Assembly (NCBI GenBank): GCA_029783825.1
Contig: JAREIK010000526.1
Span: forward strand, 115,443 to 179,442
Length of the DNA: 64,000 bases
Reading direction: 5' to 3'
Origin: Sapria himalayana
Lineage: Eukaryota > Streptophyta > Magnoliopsida > Malpighiales > Rafflesiaceae
A program made the translations under genes and the position numbers. This document shows, piece by piece, positions 35,620 through 44,703 of the stretch. How positions within the stretch are numbered: position 1 is the stretch's first letter; the number at the start of each line of letters is the position of its first letter. Below the pieces are notes generated by a model. That model was given only the letters and a program-made list of their open reading frames with translations. It ran no database searches and was not told the origin of the DNA.

Positions 35620-38600
35620 TTTATATTCACTTAACTCAGGATCTGGCCTGGTCGAGTCGACCCAATCATGATATTGATGGATGGGACCTTTTCTCGAAAA
35701 ACGAGGGATCCAGAGAAGAGTTGAAGATGGATCGAATCCTGTTACGTTACTTCGAATTGAATCTGAGCCCGCTTAACTTGCTTTCTTTACTGCATAAGGG
35801 CATAAGCGAAGTCCATCTCTTTACTTCGATGAACTAGTGGCTGAGAGTAAGCAATCTCCCCCTCTTTCCCCCAAAAAGAGTCTGGGCTAAGAGCGAATCT
35901 CCCAGCTTGGAATCTATCAGCAAACACAGACTTCCCGACAGAGATAGCCTTTGACGGGGCAGTGATCATGTGGTCAGTTTTATCCGTGCTTGTGCTATTC
36001 GGTGAAGGGTAGCTCAATCTTTCCATGTCAGGTGATATCTTTCTCCTTTACATATCAAAGATTCTGTTAACATTGCAGATGGCGCTCTCTTACATCTTTC
36101 ACACTGTGGGTCTATGTCTTCATCCCGGATTATTCATGATATATTCTCTTTTCCTCCGCTGATGAAAAACTGACTTTCTTTCAGTCACCTTGCAGCTAAC
36201 CATCTTCGTGTCATCTTTTATTCTTCCGAGTGTCTTATCCAGGATCAGCGCACGGATAAGGCTTTCTTACTCCCGGAAACACTTCCCTACTATTCGGCCC
36301 CGCATCCTTATTTTACTCATGGCGCTTCTTAGCCAAATAAGTACGTTTTCACTTCTAGATACATAATCTTGTCTTTTGTTTTTTCATTATATAGCAACAA
36401 GCTCAGAAGGGCGAAAAGTCGTCTGTAAAGTCTCATCCCATGCTGCCTGGGTACGAAAGAACTAGGTGTTAATTCCATGGGTGGGCCCCGCTATCTTTAA
36501 AGAAAGGGTTTCAAGGCTAGGGGGACTGCCCTAAGACTACGACTCTTTCATTCTAGCAGAAGTTGGCACAACACAAAACAAAAGAAGAGGATTCTAAGCC
36601 CTCGCTTATCGACAAAAAAAAGCTTCACCTTAACGTTTTGATATGAAATGAAGAATCCCTCCCAGAACGAAGCCTCCGGAACACGGAACGGGGCCAGTCT
36701 CCTGCTTCAAGAACGACTATCTCCCCCAGCTCCAACTAATCGATTTGAAAATAGAAGGAAGAGTTCGTTTGAATTGAAAGAAAGCACTCATGGACCTTAG
36801 CAAAGGCACTTAACAGCTCACGGTCAAAGCTGTCTAGAAGACAATGGAGTATACAGATGGCAAGGTCAAAGCAAAGGAAGACAACAACGGATGACTGATC
36901 TCCTTCTTCTTAGAAGCATCAAATCTTCCGATCTCTTTGTAAGAACATGAGCCACAGGAAAGCTTGAGTCAAGCAGTACTTAACTGAGGGCTTCTCCCTC
37001 ACTTCTTTTTATCCTGTTACCCCTAGCCTGGTTTTTCTCATCTTAAGCCTTGAGCTAGAACAAAAGATTCGTGAGCAAGAGCTTCTTTCAAAGCTAATTC
37101 AAGAACAGCCATCTTCCGGGATCAGAAAAGGCTAGGCAACTAGGCTATGAAAGCAGTGAGAACTCTTCTCAACTCCTAAACCTAAGGCAGCCTTTCTCCC
37201 TTTTTTTCTTTCTCTTAATCTTAAATAATAGAGTCATCCAAGAATGTCTACTCTTATCTTTGCAATTTGGCTATGAAAACCGCCCAAGGCTAGATGAGCT
37301 AAGGCCGGGGGATTTCTCTCTAAATAAAAGAATAACGGAAGAAAGAAAGAGATATGCGAAATAAACCAAGACAATCAAAAGGTAATCCCACATACTGAGT
37401 CTCGGAAGTAAGAGCGGACATGCAAAGTATAAAGGCTCACGGGCTCTAGTTGAATCAGAGCTTACTCTAGGTCACCCAACCTATCCCGTGTGGGTGCCCC
37501 CTAGCTCAAAATCGGCTATCCCTACTACTTCCCCCTTGCTCTAACCTACCGAACCTCCTAAAGTAGAAGAGGCGACACGCTGAACATACTATGTCCGGAG
37601 ATGTGAGAGTGTTGAATATGCTCTATTGTTCACACCTTGGTGCTCGGGGGTAAATCAGAGCCTGTTGGATGTTCTTGCTTATGGCCACGGCAAAAGCCAA
37701 AAGAAAAAGAAAGAATCCTACGAATCAGTCAAACAATTTGAATAGAAATTATGAACAGGCCCTTACACTCTATCTTTGGTAAGAATCTCTGGTGAGGTTA
37801 GCTAGTGATTGATGCCCTTCCTTCGTGCTCCATACCCATTGATCACATCAGTCAGTGGCTCCCTCCATAGAGTATGGTGAATATGAGTGTACTTTTACAT
37901 CCACTATTCCGGACTTATAGATAGTAGTTCCCCTCCCAAGTATGATATTAAATAGGAAGGAATATAGTCAAGGCTTTGGCCTACTCTAAAAAAAGTAAAT
38001 TGCTAATCCTACCTTGGTATATCAAATGGTATATAAAAAATCGTCTACTGTACGACTACTCTTTTGCCTCCAGGATCTGATCAGCAAGATGTGAATGAGG
38101 GGCATAGCGGCTTGATGGATCCGTTTTAGATTAAGAATACGAAGTTATTGGCGGAAAAGCTACTAGTCTTGGACTGAAAGAACTCGTAATTCAATCTTTC
38201 TAGGTTCGATAGGACAATCCCACTGAGAATGCTTTATTTAATAGCCTAATTAGCCATAGAGGGGACTACTCCAAGGATAATAAGGCCACTCAACCAGAGG
38301 CAGAGAAGCGGAATGGCAAGAAGCAGAGGAAAAACAGAAGGAAGGTTTATTCGAAGGATCTCCCTTATCCCTTAAAGAAAGCTGGCACACACGGAAAGAT
38401 AAAAGGATTTAACATTAGTACTGGATTATTGATCCCCCGATTGAATAGGACGGACGAAGTCAAAGACGAAGAAACACAAAAGGCCAATTAACAAAGCGAG
38501 AGTCGGGATCTATTCTCTTCAGACGGGGAGGGCTCTTCCAGCAATCTTTCCAGCTAGAATCAGGAGCAGACTCAGTCGCTTCCTTCTTTATTCGCCCCAA

Positions 38601-38952
38601 ATGTTTTCTTTATCGCTATGCTTTACTTCATGTCAAATAGCTGTTATCCTGACTTCATCCGCTAGAAGAAGACTTGTCAATAAGAAGCTTAACTTGAGAT
38701 AATAGCTGCAAGACTCACATCTTAGCTTTCATGTCACGGAAAAGAAAGAAGAATAGCTTAATTAGCATTAGCTTCCCATTCATCTTATGCAGCAGCAGCA
38801 AATAACATGAAGCGAAAAGCCTTCTTCCACACGCTTACCTTACCCTCGGACATCCTGTTAGTGATCCAGCCTGAGTGCAATCCCTTCTTGAACAACCGAT
38901 TCAAGCTTATTCTATAGATGATAAAAAGGCCAAAGACCCTATTGGGCATTAA
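35620..38952. other. Non-coding stretch upstream of nad1 exon 1
   Basis: No gene is recognised. On the minus strand TGTAAGAGA (36094-36086) differs by one base from the promoter nonamer CRTAAGAGA and lies about 470 bp upstream of the nad1 start; this is weak evidence for a promoter. Copy 2 of the 26.5-kb repeat pair lies at 36951-36998. Confidence 0.45.
36951..36998 (+). repeat. Dispersed repeat pair, copy 2
   Basis: GCCACAGGAAAGCTTGAGTC, continuing AAGCAGTAC, then GGGCTTCTCCC; the partner of 26533-26598. Confidence 0.6.
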
Positions 38953-39324
38953 CTACCTATTCCTATTGATTAACCCTCCTCGGATAGTTTCACTTCCTTT
39001 TCCTTTAGCTGCTCCGGTATCGGGGAAATCCATTCGGACATATTCCAGATTCTCTAGAGGAAGCGCTACTTGCCTGAGGAATAGCGGTATTCCGTAGTCT
39101 TGGAATTCTATTGTCCTTTTTTCCATAGCTACGGATTCTACCTGAAACCCTTCCACAATTTGGATTGCATCACTTCTTCTAGCGGCCTCTTCTGGGGCAT
39201 CCATTTCATATCCATTTCTTGCAACAACAGGGCATTCTGGGCATTCATTGTCCAACCTCTTCTTCGTAAAGACCAGCACGAGATGGCGAATGTAAGAAAG
39301 TAAAAAAGTCAAGCGGGTCGGCAT
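38953..39324 (-). CDS. Hypothetical 123-residue ORF spanning a repeat edge
   Basis: The frame opens at ATG (39324-39322) and stops at 38953-38955. I do not recognise the protein. Its first ~43 codons (starting MPTRLTFLLSYIRHLVLVF) lie inside the large direct repeat. The rest, which is acidic and charged, lies in unique sequence to the left of the repeat edge at 39195. The other repeat copy has the same start but is cut to 47 codons by different flanking sequence. The residue pattern is more protein-like than neighbouring random frames (mixed charged and hydrophobic, few runs), yet there is no promoter or Shine-Dalgarno-like support. It could be a genuine conserved plant mitochondrial ORF, a chimera made by recombination, or chance. 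Confidence 0.25.
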   Translation of the reverse strand: MPTRLTFLLSYIRHLVLVFTKKRLDNECPECPVVARNGYEMDAPEEAARRSDAIQIVEGFQVESVAMEKRTIEFQDYGIPLFLRQVALPLENLEYVRMDFPDTGAAKGKGSETIRGGLINRNR

Positions 39325-39869
39325 CTATCTGCAGTAGGAGTAGGACGTAGTACATAATATGGTCTTCTAAATCGATCTATATGCTTTTCCTATTGTGATA
39401 CCTTTTCTTTTTATAGTTCATTTATTTCATATACTTCTCTTTCATCGGGGAAGAGTCAAGTTTCTGTTAATGAGGAAGGGGCCTGTCCATAGTCGTGAGA
39501 GTTTTCCTAATCCTTTTCTAACTGAGCTAGCTCGTGGCTTGGTCTTCAGTGACATGATATTCCCCGGTCTCATAGGTTACTTTTATTCCTATTGACTTAC
39601 TCGCATGCATTGACGTTGATTAGCTTTATGCTTAGCTACATTTTATCTTCTCGATAGCCAGATAGTGAAGAAAGAAGGGCTGTCTCCATCCTTAGTAAGT
39701 GCCGAGAACTTGCTATTGAGCTACGGAGACCTGAGCTTTCTCTCCCACTTTATAGGCGAGTGACTTCGTTCATCTTTTTCCGATTCTCTGTTCGAGTGAC
39801 CTTGCTTACTTACTTATTGATTATAGAGTCAGGGGCGTAATGCTTGCTTACGTAACTAGAGACAAGAGA

Positions 39870-39878
39870 CATAAGAGA
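39870..39878 (+). promoter_or_regulatory. Promoter-like CATAAGAGA nonamer in repeat copy 2
   Basis: The exact CRTAAGAGA match is conserved from copy 1. The small duplication lies immediately upstream (GACAAGAGACATAAGAGA), so the spacing to the left flank differs but the motif is kept. Confidence 0.4.
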
Positions 39879-40078
39879 AGAAAGAATTTGCTGCTTTCAC
39901 TCCTAAATGCCTAAATGCAGTTGTGATCTTTCCCTGTAACTCGATAAATCCTCAGAGAGATGGGATCTCCTCCCAATGTCATGTCCTAACTAGGAAAAAG
40001 AGGCTGTCTCAGATCATGGGAGAGTCCTCCGTCTAAAGAGAAGAGGCGCCGAGATATGAAACAAAGGTATTGTCATGA

Positions 40079-40095
40079 GCTGGACTCGAACCAGC
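40079..40095 (-). other. tRNA T-arm-like hairpin in repeat copy 2
   Basis: The stem and loop are identical to copy 1. The putative acceptor strand has one change (TCATGAC against TCGTGAC), and the remaining cloverleaf is again not found. Confidence 0.3.
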
Positions 40096-40566
40096 ACTTC
40101 TTCCGCTTCGTACTTAACCTCTTTCGAACCTGAATAGACCAAGGCAAGACCTAAACTTGCCTTCTCCAAAGGAGAGTCTCAAGCTGGATTCGAAAGGCAA
40201 GACCTCTTTCGAACCTGTAACCCGATGACAACTGCATCTTCCTGTATTCCAAGAGAAGGAAACAACAAAGCCTGATCTTTTTTTCATCGAGATTGCCTTG
40301 GCTTGGTGTTGACCCGAGGAGCGGTACCCTGTTAATGACTCCGGTGAGATGGAATCAGCCCTTTTGCTTTAGCTGGGCACTTTGGCACTAGGATGTGAGT
40401 GAACAAAGAGTCTCTTGTCCCTTGTTAGACTGCTCTGGCTCGGTACTTTGTCGATTGGGTCTGAGGGTTGTTTGGTCTTCTTTGTACCGTACCCAGGGAA
40501 AGTCGAATGAGCTCGGCCAAGGAATCTCAATTGTTTACTCGAGGCTGTGAAGTTGGTTCATTCCAG

Positions 40567-40633
40567 TTCCGTGAAGAGAAAGCCTCGAAGACAAGCGCTT
40601 TAGTCAGATATATCTGACCTCCCGCTCACGGAA
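40567..40633 (+). other. Inverted repeat enclosing a 16-bp palindrome, copy 2
   Basis: Outer arms are at 40567-40574 and 40626-40633, with the palindrome at 40603-40618. All paired bases are unchanged relative to copy 1. Confidence 0.55.
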
Positions 40634-43286
40634 AATCGTGTATGTACTCAATGTCTCGCATGCACCTAAGTATTCTCGGTAGATCGGGAAAGCATGTTAT
40701 TCAGGCCATGCCTCTTTACTCTAGCCAGATGAATAGATTAGAAAGGAGTTGAGAAGAGGCGAAGCTTAATGCATAGGCTCGCGTTGGTGCGCAGAGTTTG
40801 ATCCAGCCTAGCCCTTTTCACTCTAGGTTTTTTTTATTAGTACGAGATAGTTTCATACCTCTAGGTGCTTTCTCTCCCTTCCCTTCTCCTTTTTTTTCTT
40901 TCTATATGAAAATGATTTCTTTTAAAAAGTATAGAGTGAAACCTGAGAGTGGTAATGCCGGATGGAGGTTAGCTCCTAGCATCAAGACGTGGAACTAACT
41001 CGCGTTTGACTCCATTCTCCTTTCCCGTTGACTGGTTCTCCTAGCGATACCTCCCACTAGGATAGGTTATCATTCCATTTCGTTCTCGGTCTCGATCATC
41101 TTTATTATTATGAGTCGATTGCCTATTGATGTAAGGGCCAGCCCTTAAGCATAACCTATGTCTGTCTAAAGATTCGAAGTAAAAAAAGTCGTATAGCCAG
41201 GGCCTGTGCTTTCATTTAAGTATCGGATAGGTGTCCTCTTTCTTTAGGTTTCATTTTTCTGTTTCCTTTCCTTCTCATAAGGATGGCGGCCAATCCACTT
41301 AATATCGGAAAATTGTCTTAAAGCTGCACTAAAATCAGCCTTTGACGGTAGTTTCCCCCGTCCCGTGGGTATGCCCTAACTTATTTACTAGCCATCTCGA
41401 CCGGCTTTGCCAGTGTTGTACTGTCTGGACTCACTCCTCTTATTCAACCTTGAAGTGGAAGCAGGAAGATACTCAATTAATTGGACCAAGTTGCTTAGGA
41501 ACGTGTTGTGAAGGCGGAATCTAGTTTTCCGTTGAAAGGAGGACTTCTGGTGTTGCCAAGTTTGAAGGGCTGAATGCTAACGAACCGGGGCTACAGCATT
41601 GATCCCGAAGAAGATCTGGGGAAAGGAGTTGATCAACCATAAGAATGCCCTTACGACTGAACTTTGCAAGCTACGAGGTCTCTTTTAGCGCACTTGACTT
41701 ATCTTATTGCGTTTACAAAAATTTCTGAGCATACGTTGCTAATGGGCAGGTAAATTCTTATCATCCTATCAGAGACCTAGTTCTGGGATATACGGTAATG
41801 TTCATAAGCAATGGGTCTATTTTCCATAGTTCATGCCAAAGAAATAGAAGTGACTGAAAGGAGTTGGAAACAACTTCAAGTTAGGTTTTCATAGTTCATA
41901 AATGCACTTGATAGGGATGAGGCATAACCAAAACTGACTTAGGTCAAACTTGAAGGGGTTGTCCAACTTGAAATTCCATGACAGAAGGTCGCTTCTTAAC
42001 AAAGGGCACCTCAAAGGCTGTCAAATCAAATAAGGAAGAAAAGGCCTAATTTAACAACTTCCCAAACACAGCTGCCATGAGACGACATTGAGACGCAACG
42101 TGCCAACGGTAAGTTGCAGCCTTAAGGTCGAAAGAATAAAAAGTCATGCTGCCTTTAAGCCGGTCAATAGGACCCTATTTATTAAAGGTTCCGTCCATCT
42201 TCCATCTCTTGAGGACAGACATCGCCCAGTTATGGACTGTACGAAGGACGATCTAATGACCAATGGCAAAGATATGCCTCTTTCTCGCTCCCTCACAACT
42301 CTGACCAAGCCTTCCCATAAGTAACCGCCAACACAAAAAACAAAGTACACTGAACACAAACCTAATCGAATCGAAGTGAAAGTGAAAAGAGCATTTCCTT
42401 CGAAAGGTAGGAGCTCAAATCCAGCTCAGTTGGGGTAGCCCAGGTTGGTAGGTTCAGAAGGGGAAAGGCTTTTCTGGCAGGGCAGATGGATACATAGAGA
42501 TAGATCTACACATCTATGCGCATTGGAATAGCTACAGGAGGGTTTGATCGGGATAAGTAGGCCATGATCTCTAGTGCCTGGACCTCGCTTGCTCAAAAGA
42601 AAGTAGTTGGCCTTTACTCAGTGAACCGGTCTCACTCCGCCTATTTTTTGCCACGCACGAAAATTGTTTAAGGCACCAGCTGCCCTTTCATTACTTGGGC
42701 ATGTAGGTTAGCCTAAAAAAGCTCAATGCTATGCTGCTACCCCGTTCCTGTCGAGTATGATACTTCAGGGCATGCATGGTTATACGGAAATGCTTCCTAT
42801 GATGGGTTTAGGTAACTAAATTATATAAGGAGAAGGGGGTGAATCACCTTAAGCGGCGGGCTATATTTATTATCCTGCCAGCTGTTAAATAGTAGTTCAG
42901 TATCATAATAAAAAAAGATCTAGCTATGGACAAGAATATGGAGTCACAGATAGAATCCGTAAGGCAATAGGGCTTGGAACTACAGCAATTTGATCAGCTG
43001 GCTAGCTAAAGTCTAGGAGATTGAAAAAGGAAATGGATTGCCTTCTTTCCTAATGAAGTTAAAGGAGACAGGGACTACTAACCTGCCTACTTGCTTGTCT
43101 TAAGCATACCAAGAAAGGGAACTTCTACGCCATCTGGATGGGGAAGGAAACTCTAAGGGCTTTCCCCCTTTTTCTTTTTAAATTCAAGAGGCTCACTGAA
43201 TGGATAAAGTAATCTCACTCTATTTTCTTTACTTTACTTATTTTATATTTACTTTTTCTGTCTTGCCGGTCGAGCTTTTTTTTTCT

Positions 43287-43338
43287 TCCGAGGGTGAGGA
43301 TCAAGGGATAGTCTTGCTTCCTCTCCTTTCCGTCGAGT
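43287..43338 (+). repeat. GAGGGTGAGGATCAAGGG family, copy 3
   Basis: TCCGAGGGTGAGGATCAAGG is followed about 15 bases later by CTCCTTTCCGTCGAG, matching the order seen in copy 2 at 32.4 kb. It lies 450 bp upstream of the atp6 promoter motif. Confidence 0.7.
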
Positions 43339-43699
43339 TCGCAGATATGTCTGACCTTATTCCTTTTTACTTTACTTTCAAAATTACTTTCTTTTTATGG
43401 AACATCTGACTCAATGGAAAATAAAAGTGGGGGACTGGTCTTTCATTCCTTTCTGGAGGCAAGGGCAAGCAAGGAAGGGAATGAGCTCTAATATAAATCT
43501 AATAGGAATAGACATTCGCATTTTAAGTTGTTTTCGAGTCTGAGGTTGTTGATGTTATAAACGAAGGGTCTGGTAGTTATGACTTTCCTTACCTTCTTTC
43601 AATCATCCGAGGGCGTAAATGACTGAGGACCAGGCAAAGTCCTTACCTTACTTACCCGGCCAAAGCAAAGGCGACATTGACCATGCGAAAGGCTAAGGT

Positions 43700-43712
43700 C
43701 CCACGGAGCGGT
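43700..43712 (-). repeat. 13-bp dispersed GC element, copy 8
   Basis: Exact copy on the minus strand, 43 bp upstream of the atp6 promoter nonamer. It is the closest copy to a recognisable gene. Confidence 0.75.
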
Positions 43713-43754
43713 CAGGAAGGAGGTTGACTTGATGTTTCATCTAACTAGAAATCT

Positions 43755-43763
43755 CGTAAGAGA
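43755..43763 (+). promoter_or_regulatory. atp6 promoter nonamer CGTAAGAGA
   Basis: This exactly matches the dicot mitochondrial promoter consensus CRTAAGAGA. It is preceded by the A/T-rich CTAGAAATCT box and followed by purine-rich GGAGAGAA. It lies 15 bp before the presequence ATG and 125 bp before the atp6 core ATG. The 18 bases to its left are duplicated at 54083-54100. Confidence 0.65.
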
Positions 43764-43777
43764 GGAGAGAACCTCTT

Positions 43778-43891
43778 ATGCCCAAACCCAAAGACTCCCA
43801 TGTCTTTCTTGGTTGGACCAAGGCGATTTCCGATCCGACAAGTCTTTCTTATTATGAGATCTTAGAGCAAGAAGCGGAACAACATGAATGA
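43778..43891 (+). pseudogene. Putative atp6 presequence ORF, out of frame with the core
   Basis: This 37-codon frame starts MPKPKDSHVFLGWTKAISD and ends in EQEAEQHE followed by TGA at 43889-43891. Plant atp6 proteins commonly carry a variable N-terminal presequence that is cleaved after import into complex V assembly. Here the frame ends by overlapping the core ATG (43888) in another phase. Adding one A near 43887 would bring the two into one frame, so I infer a one-base deletion has separated them. No homologue is recognised, so its identity as a presequence rests on position and the following atp6 core. Confidence 0.45.
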
Positions 43892-44703
43892 AAGAAATAG
43901 TGTTTCTGACGATTACGCCCAATAGCCCACTTGAGCAATTTGTGATTCTCCCATTGATTCCTATGAATATAGGAAACTTGTATTTCTCATTCACAAATCC
44001 ATCTTTGTTTATGCTGCTAACTCTCAGTTTGGTCCTACTTCTGGTTCATTTTGTTACTAAAAACGGAGGAGGAAACTCAGTACCAAATGCTTGGTAATCT
44101 TCGGTAGAGCTTCTTTATGATTTCGTGCTGAACCTGGTAAACGAACAAATAGGTGGTCTTTCCGGAAAAGTCAAACAACAATTTTTCCCTTGCATCTCGG
44201 TCACTTTTACTTTTTCGTTATTTCGTAATCCCCAAGGTATGATACCTTATAGCTTCACAGTTACAAGTTATTTTCTCATGACTTTGAGTCTCTCATTTTC
44301 TATTTTTATTGGCATTACTATAGTGAGATTTCAAAACAATGGGCTTCCTTTTTTAAGCTTCTTATTACCCGCGGGAGTCCCACTGCCGTTAGCACCTTTT
44401 TTAGTACTTATTGAACTCATCTCTTATTGTTTTCGCTCATTAAGCTTAGGAATACGTTTATTTGCTAATATGATGGCTGGTCATAGTTCAATAAAGATTT
44501 TAAGTGGGTTCGCTTGGACTATGCTATGTATGAATGATCTTTTATATTTAATAGGGGATCCAGGTCCTTTATTTATAGTTCTTGCATTAACTGGCCCGGA
44601 ATTAGGTGTAGCTATATCACAAGCTCATGTTTTTATGATCTTAATCTGTATTTACTTGAATGATGCTACAAATCTCCATCAAAGTGGTTATTTTGTTTTA
44701 TAA
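43888..44703 (+). pseudogene. atp6: ATP synthase subunit a (atp6), broken by in-frame TAA
   Basis: Subunit a forms the proton half-channels of the mitochondrial F1Fo-ATP synthase in the inner membrane. The first part (43888-44094) reads MKEIVFLTITPNSPLEQFVI to NSVPNAW, then a TAA (44095-44097) replaces the usual CAA (Gln). The same frame continues with SSVELLYDFVLNLVNEQIGG to the stop at 44701-44703. The essential channel region is present, including SLGIRLFANMMAGHSSIKIL with its conserved Arg. Unedited codons (Pro in DPG and TGPEL, Ser in GHSS) are typical C-to-U editing sites. The C-terminus GYFVL replaces the usual GYFFIIEQ, consistent with a small indel near 44695. C-to-U editing cannot remove a TAA. 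It is most likely a decaying duplicate. Confidence 0.9.

Larger units (their letters stand above)
39195..41777 (+). repeat. Large direct repeat, copy 2 (2.58 kb)
   Basis: This is the same sequence and orientation as 1941-4510, with different flanks on both sides. Local differences include the 8-bp duplication at 39861-39878 and the replaced segment around 40185-40225. The open frame at 39395-39595 is also present in copy 1 (2141-2326) with several amino acid differences, so it does not appear to be under strong protein-level constraint. Confidence 0.9.
41778..43740. other. Non-coding stretch, no gene recognised
   Basis: No gene is recognised. It contains one GAGGGTGAGGATCAAGGG copy (43287) and one 13-bp GC element (43700), listed separately. 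Confidence 0.5.

Noticed and set aside
36086..36094. TGTAAGAGA on the minus strand upstream of nad1
   Set aside because: It differs from the promoter consensus at the first base and is 470 bp from the start; noted under the stretch but not called as a promoter.
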